This document shows positions 24,100 to 32,870 of a stretch of DNA of 64,000 bases, piece by piece. Made by a program: the position numbers and the translations under genes. Every line of letters starts with the position of its first letter. The first letter of the stretch is position 1. Source of the stretch: Chitinophagales bacterium (GTDB lineage: Bacteria > Bacteroidota > Bacteroidia > Chitinophagales > Chitinophagaceae); assembly GCA_017303335.1 (NCBI GenBank), contig JAFLBK010000001.1:1617001-1681000 (forward strand), read 5' to 3'. The notes beneath the pieces were generated by a model, which was given only the letters and a program-made list of their open reading frames with translations, searched no databases and had not been told where the DNA came from.

Positions 24100-24726
24100 T
24101 TAGTGATCCGAATTCATCTCCCCGATAAAAGAAAGGATCTTATCTCTTCCCGATTTTTTCACGGCGCTGCTCGAAAAGTATTGCGGCAGAAACTGCCAGG
24201 TCTTTTTCATGGCTTCGGCGAAGGCATTGATGTTCTTTTGCACCGTACTCTGGTTCTCTTTATCCGACTTGGTGAAGATGATGCTGGCGGGCACGCCCCA
24301 TTTTTTCAGTAATTCCAGGAATTCCAGGTCGATCTTTTGCGGCGAATGCCGGCTGTCGATCAATACAAATACCATCGACAGGTTCTCCCGCTTGCGCAGG
24401 TAATTCTCGATCATCTGCTCCCAGCGCCGCCGGCTGCGCTGACTTACTTTGGCAAAACCATAACCCGGCAGGTCGACGATATACCAGTTGGTTTCGGCTG
24501 CTTTACCTGTGCCATCCGACGAAATGACCTCAAAGTGGTTAATAAGCTGTGTTTTTCCCGGCGAGGCGGATGTTTTGGCCAATTTATCATTGTTGCAAAG
24601 CATGTTGATCAGCGAGGATTTACCCACGTTGCTCCGGCCGATGAAGGCATACTCCGGCCGGTCGGGTCTGGGGCATTTGTCAAAGGAGGGACTGCTGATC
24701 AGGTATTGGGCAGATTTGATGACCAT
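24100..24726 (-). CDS. engB: Ribosome biogenesis GTP-binding protein EngB (YsxC/YihA)
   Basis: 208-residue GTPase needed for large-subunit assembly. G1 GRSNVGKS at 30-37, G3 DLPGYG, G4 TKSD, and a short C-terminal SSAVKKSG (G5). The start at 24726 (MVIKSAQYL) is chosen because a TATCTTTG element sits only 4 bases upstream, so the upstream in-frame ATG at 24762 lies before the promoter. This predicts a leaderless mRNA. Confidence 0.95.
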   Translation of the reverse strand: MVIKSAQYLISSPSFDKCPRPDRPEYAFIGRSNVGKSSLINMLCNNDKLAKTSASPGKTQLINHFEVISSDGTGKAAETNWYIVDLPGYGFAKVSQRSRRRWEQMIENYLRKRENLSMVFVLIDSRHSPQKIDLEFLELLKKWGVPASIIFTKSDKENQSTVQKNINAFAEAMKKTWQFLPQYFSSSAVKKSGRDKILSFIGEMNSDH

Positions 24727-24730
24727 GGGG

Positions 24731-24738
24731 CAAAGATA
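24731..24738 (-). promoter_or_regulatory. -7 element for engB, 4 bases from the start codon
   Basis: TATCTTTG on the minus strand followed by CCCC and ATG. Fixes the start codon and predicts no leader. Confidence 0.6.
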
Positions 24739-24866
24739 CAGGAAGCCGGATACAGGATTCAAGATACAGGATTCCAGATGCCAGATACCAGAACAGTGAA
24801 GGCTGCTTCCTGTTTAACCTTCCTGTATCCCGCATAGCGTATCCTCTAACCCCTATCCGGTATCCA
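24736..24866. repeat. Word-like repeats between engB and ubiE
   Basis: Degenerate GATACAGG / GATTCCAG / GATACCAG units at 24736-24797, then the inverted form (CCTGTATCC, CGTATCC, GGTATCC) at 24822-24866. Period about 8-10 bases with drift. Confidence 0.65.
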
Positions 24867-24878
24867 CCCCCAAACCCC

Positions 24879-24886
24879 TATCTTTG
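24879..24886 (+). promoter_or_regulatory. -7 element for ubiE, 6 bases from the start codon
   Basis: TATCTTTG, then CACTCC and ATG at 24893. Confidence 0.6.
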
Positions 24887-24892
24887 CACTCC

Positions 24893-25636
24893 ATGGCGGA
24901 TTACGCACACGATACCGTTGTACCGTATAAAGACTCAGACCTCAGGAAAAAACAGCAGGTGGCGGGTATGTTCGATGACATCGCCTTCCGCTACGATTTT
25001 CTGAACCGTTTCCTCAGCGCCGGTATCGACGTTTCCTGGCGGAAAAAAACCATCCGCCAATTAGCGGCGCTTCATCCCAAATCGCTGTTGGATGTGGCAA
25101 CCGGTACAGCGGATATGGCCATCATGGCATCTGGTATGTTGAAACCGGAAAAGATCGTGGGGATCGATATCAGCGACGGGATGCTGGAGATCGGACGGGC
25201 GAAGCTGAAGAAACTCAATCTGCAAGACAGGATACAGCTGTTAAATGGAGACAGCGAAACAATAAACTTTGAAAATGATTCGTTTGAGGCGGTGACCGTC
25301 GCGTTCGGGGTACGCAATTTCGAGAACCTGGAAAAAGGATTGGCGGAGATCAGGCGGGTGTTAAAGCCCGGTGGTAAACTGGTTGTTCTCGAATTCAGCA
25401 AACCCAAGGCACCGGTCGTAAAAGGCATGTACAACCTGTACATGCGGTACATCTGCCCCGGCGTGGGTAAATTGTTCTCTAAAAACCGCAGCGCATACCA
25501 ATACCTCGACGAATCGATTAAACAATTTCCGGAAGGGAAAAACTTTACCGCGATCCTGGATAAACTGGGATACCGGAACACGTATTCTAAACCCCTGAGC
25601 TTAGGTATATGCAGCATTTATTGCGGAGAAAAATAA
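24893..25636 (+). CDS. ubiE: Demethylmenaquinone methyltransferase UbiE/MenG
   Basis: 247-residue class I SAM methyltransferase that finishes menaquinone synthesis. Motif I LLDVATGTADMAIMA, then VGIDISDGMLEIGRAKL, VTVAFGVRNFENL and RVLKPGGKLVVLEFS are all UbiE signatures. The start at 24893 (MADYAHDTVVPYK) is fixed by the promoter at 24879-24886. The end overlaps porT by 28 bases in another frame, so the two are translationally coupled. Menaquinone synthesis fits a Bacteroidota host. Confidence 0.95.
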   Translation: MADYAHDTVVPYKDSDLRKKQQVAGMFDDIAFRYDFLNRFLSAGIDVSWRKKTIRQLAALHPKSLLDVATGTADMAIMASGMLKPEKIVGIDISDGMLEIGRAKLKKLNLQDRIQLLNGDSETINFENDSFEAVTVAFGVRNFENLEKGLAEIRRVLKPGGKLVVLEFSKPKAPVVKGMYNLYMRYICPGVGKLFSKNRSAYQYLDESIKQFPEGKNFTAILDKLGYRNTYSKPLSLGICSIYCGEK

Positions 25637-26343
25637 CCATTCTTGCCCTTGTTTTCTTTTCGGTCCCTGCAACAGGCATCGCCCAATTGCGGGAGCGCCT
25701 CAACCTGCCCGACCACGACGAAAAAAAGATACACTTCGGTATCAACCTCGGCTTCAACCGTTCTCATTTCAGCTTTACGCATCACGTGCCCACGTTCCTG
25801 CAACAGGACAGCATCATGGTGATCGAGAGCATCAACAGCACCGGTATCAACCTGGCATGGCTGGTTAACCTTAACCTGAGCGAGCACTTCGCCATCCGTA
25901 CATACCCGGTGAACCTGACCTTTACCGAAAAGGCATTCGAATACAACCTGCCCACACCCGATAGCCCCGAGGGCGAAAGCTTTGTTACCCAAAAGAAAGT
26001 ACAATCCATCACCCTCACCTTGCCGATCCAGTTGAAATTCCAGAGCGACCGGATCGAGAATTTCCGGGTGTATATGATGGCGGGTATTAAGGGCGAATAC
26101 GACCTGGCTTCCAACGCGGGGGCCCGCAAGGCCGAGAACCTGATCAAACTCCGCCGTTTCGATTATGGCGCGGAAGCGGGTATCGGTTTCCACTTCTATT
26201 TCCCGATGTTCGTTCTTACACCGGAGATCAAAATGGGATGGGGTATTGGCAACCTGCACAGCCGGGATGTTAATCTCAAATTCTCCAATACCATCGACAA
26301 GATCAACTCGCGGATCATCTCCTTCTCTTTAACGGTGGAATAA
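25609..26343 (+). CDS. porT: Type IX secretion system protein PorT
   Basis: 244-residue outer-membrane beta-barrel protein with a signal peptide (about 1-25). The mature part shows alternating strands ending in a hydrophobic/aromatic beta-strand (IISFSLTVE). Overlap with ubiE is the usual gene neighbourhood of porT in Bacteroidota, and KIHFGINLGFNRSHF and the MGWGIGNLHSRDVN region fit the family. PorT is needed for T9SS assembly, which would export the two metalloproteases encoded at 19-23 kb. The family call rests on context plus fold, not on a catalytic motif. Confidence 0.8.
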   Translation: MQHLLRRKITILALVFFSVPATGIAQLRERLNLPDHDEKKIHFGINLGFNRSHFSFTHHVPTFLQQDSIMVIESINSTGINLAWLVNLNLSEHFAIRTYPVNLTFTEKAFEYNLPTPDSPEGESFVTQKKVQSITLTLPIQLKFQSDRIENFRVYMMAGIKGEYDLASNAGARKAENLIKLRRFDYGAEAGIGFHFYFPMFVLTPEIKMGWGIGNLHSRDVNLKFSNTIDKINSRIISFSLTVE

Positions 26344-26415
26344 AATCTCTTCTGATGCCGGATACCTGATTCCGGAAATAACCCGGCTACCTAACAGGGA
26401 TCCGGTATCCCGCAT
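26344..26415. repeat. Convergent intergenic gap with word-like repeats
   Basis: Units GGATACC, GATTCCGG and GGATCCGG, and a short palindrome GGGAT-CCGGT-ATCCC (26397-26411). Same style as 24736-24866. It may double as a terminator for the converging genes. Confidence 0.5.
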
Positions 26416-28143
26416 TTAAAAATCGTAGCGGCGGTTGAACATATTCAGCCGGATGGTGCCCATGATGGTCGTGCTGTTCGACCAGGTTGGAGCAAGCAAT
26501 GTTTTATACCGCCTGTATTGTCCCGATACCTCGAGAAATAAATTTTCCCGCAGTTCATAAGATACCTGCAGGTAGCCATTGAAGCAGGTGGCTTTGTTAC
26601 CGCTGCCGATGCCGAAGCCATCATTGCCCGAGCGGGTGGTATAATCGCGGAAGATGTTTCCGCCGAAATTCTTCCCGGTACTGTCGAGCCCCTGGTAATA
26701 ATACATGGCCTGCAGGTAAACCCGCCATTTAGGAGCCGGCTGGTACTGGATGATGGCGAGCATTTCCTGGAAATTGGCGCCCAGGGGATGAGCCAGTGGT
26801 TGGTTGTAGTGTGTATAGTTGGAAATGGTATCGTTGTGTGAATACGTGAATGGACGAACGCGGTTCGCTTCCACCTGTATGTCGAGGTTCGGAATGCCAA
26901 AAGCGTCTACGTATTTAACGCCGAGCTGAATGCCCCACTTGTTTACCCAGCTCTTCGGTCTGTTCCTGATCTCCGAGAGGATGAATTCATCCAGCAACAG
27001 TTGTCCGTACAATTGCGCCCGGTGGGCGATATTGGCCTTGAAATCAAAACCGGCCAGCGCATTGTCGGGACTGCCAACGGTTCCTTCAATATGCCGGTAG
27101 AAGATGATCGGGTTGAGGTATTGGAAATCGAACCGGTTCTTGCGGCCGAAGATCACACCTTCGAAGAAACCCACGTTCAGCCATTTGGTGATGTTCATGC
27201 TGAGGTGGTGCATGGCCGCGTATTTGCGGTCGAGCAGGGTATCGCCTCCTTTTTTGAACTGAGGCATAAGCTCCATGAACAGGTTCTGGTAATTGATCTT
27301 CCAGATGCGTGTATTGAGTTTCAGGAACAGGTAACTGTTGCCCCAATCGCTGAGGAACAAACTGCGGTAGCCGTTGCCGATGAAATTCTTGTCGTACCCG
27401 AACTGGATATCGATGGCTTTGGCCGCGTTGAACGTGATATAACCCCTTGCGTCGAAATAATCGGTACCGGTTGTCTTGAAGGGTTTATAGAAACCTACGC
27501 CGGGTACGGCTTTATAGGTGTTGATATTGTTCTGGAAGAATTGGGGTCCCCGTTCCTGGTTGTCGGTGAGGTAGGTGGAAAATCCCACTTTCTTCCCGAT
27601 CATGCCCCGGGCGGTAAGTCCGCGGCTGTTGAGGTAAACGTACTGGTTCTTCGCCCCGGTCTCATAGCCGGCGCTGAACTGCAGCACCGGGTTCACCGCC
27701 AGGAAGAAATTAGGGGTCTTTACTTCCAGAAAATTCGGTTTGGTAACGTAGAAGGTTTTGAAGACCGGGAACCGGCTTTTGAAATCGCTGGTCTTCCCGG
27801 TTACCCATTCGGTATTATTCATCAACAATCGCTGCAGGTTGTATTCATCAATGGCGGTGAGGCCCTGGTCCATCCAATCGGGATATTTGTCGCGGCCGGT
27901 AAGTGTGTCGATATAACCCAGGCGGGCGCTGTCGATGAATTCGGCCTGTTCTACAATGTACCGGCGGTTAAAGGGTTTTAATGTTGAGAAGTTGAGGTGT
28001 GTGTTCCGCTGCTGCTTGATCTCCATCCGTTCTACAAAGTGATTGTCTTTCGAGCCTTGCATCAGGTAGGTTCCCTGGGCGGTTGCCCAAACAGGGCTGC
28101 CGATAAAAATGAGCAGTTTGATCAGGCTTTTAATAATTTGCAT
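26416..28143 (-). CDS. Outer-membrane beta-barrel protein, Wzi/RemB-like
   Basis: 575 residues with a signal peptide (cleavage after TAQ). A long run of amphipathic strands rich in Tyr, Phe, Asn and Gly ends in a C-terminal aromatic strand (NMFNRRYDF), typical of a large barrel. Segments such as FFEGVIFGRKNRFDFQYLNP and GTDYFDARGYITF recall the Wzi capsule-assembly family and the gliding protein RemB. I lean to this family but could not confirm it. Oriented toward porT. Its start is 40 bp from the divergent dihydroorotase. Confidence 0.6.
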   Translation of the reverse strand: MQIIKSLIKLLIFIGSPVWATAQGTYLMQGSKDNHFVERMEIKQQRNTHLNFSTLKPFNRRYIVEQAEFIDSARLGYIDTLTGRDKYPDWMDQGLTAIDEYNLQRLLMNNTEWVTGKTSDFKSRFPVFKTFYVTKPNFLEVKTPNFFLAVNPVLQFSAGYETGAKNQYVYLNSRGLTARGMIGKKVGFSTYLTDNQERGPQFFQNNINTYKAVPGVGFYKPFKTTGTDYFDARGYITFNAAKAIDIQFGYDKNFIGNGYRSLFLSDWGNSYLFLKLNTRIWKINYQNLFMELMPQFKKGGDTLLDRKYAAMHHLSMNITKWLNVGFFEGVIFGRKNRFDFQYLNPIIFYRHIEGTVGSPDNALAGFDFKANIAHRAQLYGQLLLDEFILSEIRNRPKSWVNKWGIQLGVKYVDAFGIPNLDIQVEANRVRPFTYSHNDTISNYTHYNQPLAHPLGANFQEMLAIIQYQPAPKWRVYLQAMYYYQGLDSTGKNFGGNIFRDYTTRSGNDGFGIGSGNKATCFNGYLQVSYELRENLFLEVSGQYRRYKTLLAPTWSNSTTIMGTIRLNMFNRRYDF

Positions 28144-28183
28144 CGGATAGTTTTAGTTTTTACAGGTATCTTCAATTCAAGAT

Positions 28184-29524
28184 ATGCAAAAATACCTTTT
28201 TAAGAATATACAAGTGGTGAATGAAGGGAAAATTCAATCACTGGATGTACTCACCAACGGCGATCGCATTGAGAAAATTGCGCCGGCGATTGATACCCCG
28301 TCGCGGGTTACCGAAATAAACGGCGAAGGCAAATATCTTTTCCCGGGCGTTATCGACGACCAGGTTCATTTCCGGGAACCGGGCCTCACGCACAAAGCGT
28401 CGATCTACACAGAAAGCAGGGCCGCTGTTGCCGGCGGCGTCACCAGTTTCATGGAAATGCCCAACACCATTCCCAATGCGCTTACACCGGAATTGCTCGA
28501 AGCGAAATACGATATCGGCGCCCAGACATCACTGGCCAATTATTCATTCTTCATGGGTACCAGCAATACCAACGCGGAAGAAGTACTGAAGATGAACAAG
28601 CGTAAGAAGGATGTATGCGGGGTGAAGATCTTTATGGGCGCCAGTACGGGCAATATGCTGGTGGATAGTCATTCCACGCTCGATCGTGTTTTCCGGGAGA
28701 GCGAGATGCTGATCGCCACGCATTGTGAAGATGAACGGATCATCCGTTCGAATTACGAACGAATCAAAGCGGAGAAAGGAGAACTCCGGGCTTCGGATCA
28801 TCCGCTGGTTCGTGACGAGGAAGCCTGTTTCGAATCATCCCTGGTGGCGATCAAATTCGCCCAGAAATACAACAGCCGCCTGCACATCCTGCACATCAGC
28901 ACCGAAAAGGAATTACAACTCTTCGGTAACATGATGCCCCTGGCGGAAAAACGCATCACAGCCGAAGTATGTGTGCACCACCTTCATTTTACCGCCGATG
29001 ATTACGACCGGCTTGGCTATAAGATCAAATGCAACCCTGCCATCAAGGCCCCGCACAACAAAGAAGCGCTGTGGAAAGCATTGCTTGATGACCGGCTCGA
29101 TATCATCGCTACCGACCACGCCCCGCACCTGCTTACCGAAAAAGAAGGCCCCTACGAACATGCGCATGCCGGGCTTCCGCTGGTGCAGCATCCGTTGCTG
29201 CTCATGCTCTATTATCATAAGGAGGAGAGGATAAGTCTTGAGAAGATCGCGGAAAAGATGTGTCATGCGCCCGCTCTTTGTTTCCAGGTAGCGAACAGGG
29301 GCTTTATACGCGAAGGTTACTTTGCCGACCTGGTGGTGGTGGATCCCGATCGCCCGTTTACGGTAAACACGGAGAATATTTTTTACAAATGCGGCTGGAG
29401 CCCGTTGGAGAATTTCCACTTCCCGGCATCTATAGCAGGCACGTTTGTAAACGGGCATCGGGTGTACGACCAGGGCTCCTTCGACGAATCGGTAAAAGGA
29501 CAACGGCTCACATTCAACCGCTAA
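28184..29524 (+). CDS. Dihydroorotase (amidohydrolase family)
   Basis: 446 residues; cyclises carbamoyl-aspartate to dihydroorotate. Conserved: carbamylated-lysine motif GVKIFMGA (Lys148), His180 in ATHCEDE, His236 in HILHIST, Asp311 in ATDHAPH, and the substrate motif FREPG. The usual first metal motif H-x-H reads DDQVHFREPG, so the first histidine is Gln60 and only His62 remains. The subfamily may really use Gln, or the metal site is altered. Acting with PyrD (3627-4685), it covers two pyrimidine steps. Allantoinase or hydantoinase is less likely because of FREPG and the length. Confidence 0.85.
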   Translation: MQKYLFKNIQVVNEGKIQSLDVLTNGDRIEKIAPAIDTPSRVTEINGEGKYLFPGVIDDQVHFREPGLTHKASIYTESRAAVAGGVTSFMEMPNTIPNALTPELLEAKYDIGAQTSLANYSFFMGTSNTNAEEVLKMNKRKKDVCGVKIFMGASTGNMLVDSHSTLDRVFRESEMLIATHCEDERIIRSNYERIKAEKGELRASDHPLVRDEEACFESSLVAIKFAQKYNSRLHILHISTEKELQLFGNMMPLAEKRITAEVCVHHLHFTADDYDRLGYKIKCNPAIKAPHNKEALWKALLDDRLDIIATDHAPHLLTEKEGPYEHAHAGLPLVQHPLLLMLYYHKEERISLEKIAEKMCHAPALCFQVANRGFIREGYFADLVVVDPDRPFTVNTENIFYKCGWSPLENFHFPASIAGTFVNGHRVYDQGSFDESVKGQRLTFNR

Positions 29525-29547
29525 CACAAATCAACCAGGGATAGGGA

Positions 29548-30864
29548 ATGGATATCGACAAAACGACGCTTGACGACCTTTCTGTTTTCCGCCATGGCGA
29601 TGAGATCGCCGTCGCCGATAAACTCGATCGCTGCACCACCACGCACGGAAGTGAACAACTGCGCATTAATTTCAGCACAGCCCTCAAAACACAGGAGGAA
29701 GTGATCGCGGTGCAGCAAACGCTGAAGCTCATTCTTGCCTGCCAGGCGCAATGGCCCCGCACGATCAGCAACGGTACGGTGATGGTGGTGGAGAAATATT
29801 TCGACTCCAACATCAGCGTTATTCCTTCCAATCCTTCTCCCTTCCAGGCGTATATGTACAAGCTGCTGCATAGTCCCGACTATGCGCTGGTAACTTACTC
29901 CGCCAAACATTGTTTCGACTTCATCAAGGGGTTTCAACAGCTGCTGCAGTTGTTCGACGGGAAGGAGCAACCCGCCCCGCTGAAACAGGTGCTCGGTAAT
30001 ATCCGACAGGCAATCAGCAAGCCGCAGTTCGATATCGTGACACGGCATGCAAATGCCGAGTCGTTGCCGAGAGCCCAGTTGCTGCACTTTGCGCATTTTG
30101 TACGCTATCATTATAAACACCACATGCACGACCTCGTAGTTTGGTATGCCCAGCTGGATGCCTGGTATGGCATGGCCATGGCGGTTCAGCAGTATGGCCT
30201 GGTATTCCCGGAGTTTGTACAAGCCACCGGGCCGGTGGTAAAGGCGCAAGGGCTCTATCACCTCCTGGTGGAAGAACCGGTGGCCTACGATGTGTTGCTG
30301 GACCGGCAAACCAATTTTCTTTTCCTCACCGGGGCCAATATGGCCGGCAAAAGCACCTTCATCAAATCGGTTGGCGTTGCGGTTTTCCTGGCACATATCG
30401 GTATGGGGGTGCCGGCGAAACAACTGCGACTTGGTTTTTTCGACGGGATGCTCAGCAATATCAATGTGGTGGATAATATCACCCGGGGTGAAAGTTATTT
30501 TTACAATGAAGTGAAACGTATCAAGGCCACCATCAGCAAGATCAGCGACGGCAAGCGCTGGCTCATACTCATTGATGAACTGTTCAAAGGCACCAATGTA
30601 CAGGATGCGATGAAATGCAGCAGCGCCGTGATCGAGGGCCTGCTGAAAATACAGAACTCCCTGTTCATCCTCTCTACCCACCTTTACGAGATCGGCGATG
30701 GATTGCGTAAATACCCCAATATCAGTTTCCGCTATTTCGAAACCACCGTTACCGATGAGCAGCTGAAGTTCAGTTATCATCTTAAAGAAGGCATCAGCAA
30801 CGACCGGCTCGGTTACCTGATCTTAAAGCGGGAAGGCGTGGTGGAAATGCTGGAGCGACTTTGA
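29548..30864 (+). CDS. MutS-related ATPase lacking the mismatch-recognition domain
   Basis: 438 residues. A C-terminal MutS-type ABC ATPase has Walker A TGANMAGKST (261-270), FFDGMLSNINVVDNITRGESYFYNEV, Walker B RWLILIDELFKGTN, and an STHLYEI switch histidine. The first 230 residues are helical, like a lever/clamp core. The mismatch-binding domain I with Phe-x-Glu is absent, and there is no Smr nuclease tail. This is a MutS-like protein of unknown role rather than MutS or MutS2. It follows dihydroorotase by 23 bp. Confidence 0.85.
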   Translation: MDIDKTTLDDLSVFRHGDEIAVADKLDRCTTTHGSEQLRINFSTALKTQEEVIAVQQTLKLILACQAQWPRTISNGTVMVVEKYFDSNISVIPSNPSPFQAYMYKLLHSPDYALVTYSAKHCFDFIKGFQQLLQLFDGKEQPAPLKQVLGNIRQAISKPQFDIVTRHANAESLPRAQLLHFAHFVRYHYKHHMHDLVVWYAQLDAWYGMAMAVQQYGLVFPEFVQATGPVVKAQGLYHLLVEEPVAYDVLLDRQTNFLFLTGANMAGKSTFIKSVGVAVFLAHIGMGVPAKQLRLGFFDGMLSNINVVDNITRGESYFYNEVKRIKATISKISDGKRWLILIDELFKGTNVQDAMKCSSAVIEGLLKIQNSLFILSTHLYEIGDGLRKYPNISFRYFETTVTDEQLKFSYHLKEGISNDRLGYLILKREGVVEMLERL

Positions 30865-30881
30865 AAGCTGGAAGCATCTTG

Positions 30882-30949
30882 TTGAACATTGATCATTGAA
30901 CATTGGGTAGTGAATATTTTAATAATGCTCAACATTCAATGCTCAATCG
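30882..30949. repeat. Word-like repeat between MutS-like and DUF3179 genes
   Basis: TTGAACATTGATCATTGAAC (from 30882), then an inverted echo CTCAACATTCAATGCTC (30928 on). Unit near ATTGAAC, period about 8-9 bases. Confidence 0.65.
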
Positions 30950-30968
30950 TAAACCGTAAATTTATTCA

Positions 30969-32165
30969 ATGAAACGAACCTTACTGCTTATCACCGGTCT
31001 GCTGTTGCTGCTGGCCACCGAAATACTCCGGGTTTATTTCATTATGCCCTTCCCCGGGAGCCAGAAATCCAACACGATTGATACCGCGTATTTCATCAGC
31101 AAATACATTTGGTGGATACGGGCCCTGGGACTGATCCTCATCCTGCCGGCCGCGGTTACCGTATTCCGCAGCGGCAAGGTTTGGAAAAAGGTAGTGCTGG
31201 GGATTTTTGTTCTTTTCTATGTATATGTTTTCTACCTCTTCAATTTTAAGTTCCTTGCCGATAAAATGTTCTACCAGCCGGAGCATAAACTGCTGTCGGC
31301 CGTTGCGGCGAACAAGGTAGATAGTAATAAACTGGTGATCGGTGTACAGATCAACGGCGAAGCCAGGGCATACCCGATCGAGATCATCGGCTATCATCAC
31401 CAGGTACAGGACACGGTAGGGGGAACACCCGTGATGGTGACCTATTGCACCGTGTGCCGTACCGGCCGGGTGTATAGCCCGTTTGTAAACGGCAGGTACG
31501 AAAGATTCCGCCTGGTAGGCATGGATCATTTCAATGCCATGTTCGAAGACGCCACGACGAAAAGCTGGTGGCGCCAGGTTAATGGTACAGCGATCGCCGG
31601 GCCGCTGAAGGGAACGGCGCTACAAGAAATCCCTTCGGAACAAACACGCCTCGCCGCCTGGATCAATGCCTATCCCGGCACGAAGATCCTGCAACCCGAT
31701 CCTGTTTTCGCGGATCAGTATAAAGGACTGAAAGGATTCGACGACGGTACGATCCCGAGCAGCCTCGAGAAAAGAGACAGCGGTTCCTGGCAATTCAAAT
31801 CCTGGGTAGTGGGCGTGCAGATCAATGGAAAAGCAAAAGCCTACGACTGGAACGAACTCGTAAAGCAACGGATCATACATGATACAATTGACCATACAGG
31901 AATTGTGCTTGTGCTGGAGAAAGACAATGCTTCTTTTCATGCATGGGCAAGCACTATCGGGGATACTACACAATTGCGCTTCAGCCTTAATGAGGAGGCC
32001 ACGGTGCTGAAAGATAACACAGGATCAGTCTGGAATATGAACGGTGACTGTATCGAAGGCGAATTAAAAGGGAATAAACTACGTGGCATACAATCTTACC
32101 AGGAATTCTGGCATAGCTGGTTGAGTTTTCACCCGGAAACAATTCGTTATACTCCGGAGAAATAA
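30969..32165 (+). CDS. DUF3179 membrane-anchored protein
   Basis: 398 residues. Three hydrophobic segments in the first 95 residues (about 4-25, 48-65, 74-92) are followed by a large domain. LVIGVQINGEARAYPIEIIGYHHQVQD, VMVTYCTVCRTG and the repeated VVGVQINGKAKAYDWNEL mark DUF3179. The CTVC pair and several histidines could bind a metal or redox group. The large domain is predicted outside the cytosol. No close functional partner is adjacent. Confidence 0.85.
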   Translation: MKRTLLLITGLLLLLATEILRVYFIMPFPGSQKSNTIDTAYFISKYIWWIRALGLILILPAAVTVFRSGKVWKKVVLGIFVLFYVYVFYLFNFKFLADKMFYQPEHKLLSAVAANKVDSNKLVIGVQINGEARAYPIEIIGYHHQVQDTVGGTPVMVTYCTVCRTGRVYSPFVNGRYERFRLVGMDHFNAMFEDATTKSWWRQVNGTAIAGPLKGTALQEIPSEQTRLAAWINAYPGTKILQPDPVFADQYKGLKGFDDGTIPSSLEKRDSGSWQFKSWVVGVQINGKAKAYDWNELVKQRIIHDTIDHTGIVLVLEKDNASFHAWASTIGDTTQLRFSLNEEATVLKDNTGSVWNMNGDCIEGELKGNKLRGIQSYQEFWHSWLSFHPETIRYTPEK

Positions 32166-32289
32166 GTATGCTGGTTCATACATAAACCACATTTTGTTTC
32201 CCGGGGTACTATAATAACGCTTTCTTCATGTTTGGGTGAAGATTCGTTTATATGCCTGTTCCATCTTTGCGGCATAAAAACGTATCGTT

Positions 32290-32661
32290 ATGAAAAGAAT
32301 CATCTTCAGCCTGGCCATGATTATGGCCTTTTCCACCTTGCAATCTTTTGAAACCCCCGCCCAGGGTGTACAACCTGCAACCATCACCTATCTCGGTGCC
32401 AGGGAGAACGGAGTCGTATTTGAACTGCGGCTTGATGTTGCCAGGGGCAAGCGTTCCGAACTCGTGATCCGTAACCGGAAAGAGGAAATCATCTACGAAG
32501 AGTACATTAAAGAGAGCAAACTCGTGAAACACTTTGTTCTCCCGTATGATGAAAATGATGAGTATGTCTTTATTGTCCGGAACGGTAACAGCCGGTATGA
32601 GAAGAAATTCACGGTGAGCCGCGTACAAACCACCAGCATTACTGTCCAGGAGGTCATATAA
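32290..32661 (+). CDS. Small secreted beta-rich protein of unknown function
   Basis: 123 residues with a signal peptide (about 1-25). The mature part has short strands with many charged residues (FELRLDVARGKRSELVIRNRKEEIIYEEYIKES) and resembles one Ig-like sandwich. No cysteines in the mature part. Single gene with its own terminator (32683-32718). A CATCTTTG element 30 bases upstream is one mismatch from the promoter consensus. Confidence 0.7.
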   Translation: MKRIIFSLAMIMAFSTLQSFETPAQGVQPATITYLGARENGVVFELRLDVARGKRSELVIRNRKEEIIYEEYIKESKLVKHFVLPYDENDEYVFIVRNGNSRYEKKFTVSRVQTTSITVQEVI

Positions 32662-32682
32662 TGTCACTCCCTGTTATGTCTG

Positions 32683-32718
32683 GCCGGGCTGCCTTTTCAG
32701 GCATGGCCCGGCATTTTT
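32683..32718 (+). terminator. Terminator after the small secreted gene
   Basis: Stem GCCGGGC / GCCCGGC (32683-32689, 32706-32712) with an inner TGCCT / AGGCA pairing and a 2-base bulge, then ATTTTT. Confidence 0.9.
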
Positions 32719-32756
32719 CGTGTGGCTGGTTTGTCAAGTGAAATGACTTTTTTGCC

Positions 32757-32780
32757 GTTGTTGGTCGCCCGACCAACAAC
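32757..32780. promoter_or_regulatory. Perfect 10 bp inverted repeat upstream of comM
   Basis: GTTGTTGGTC (32757-32766), GCCC, GACCAACAAC (32771-32780). No T-run follows in either direction, so an operator or mRNA-leader hairpin is more likely than a terminator. It lies 90 bp before comM. Confidence 0.6.
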
Positions 32781-32870
32781 AAACATCACGGTTAAAACTC
32801 CAAAAAATCACCGGAAAATACCCAAGGCCAGTTGATCATTGTTGCTGACTTTATTGACTAATTCATCCGC

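Noticed and set aside
27001..27981. 326-codon plus-strand frame inside the Wzi/RemB-like gene
   Set aside because: Mirror frame of a GC-biased gene; no promoter, no recognisable motif, and the opposite strand encodes a clear exported barrel.
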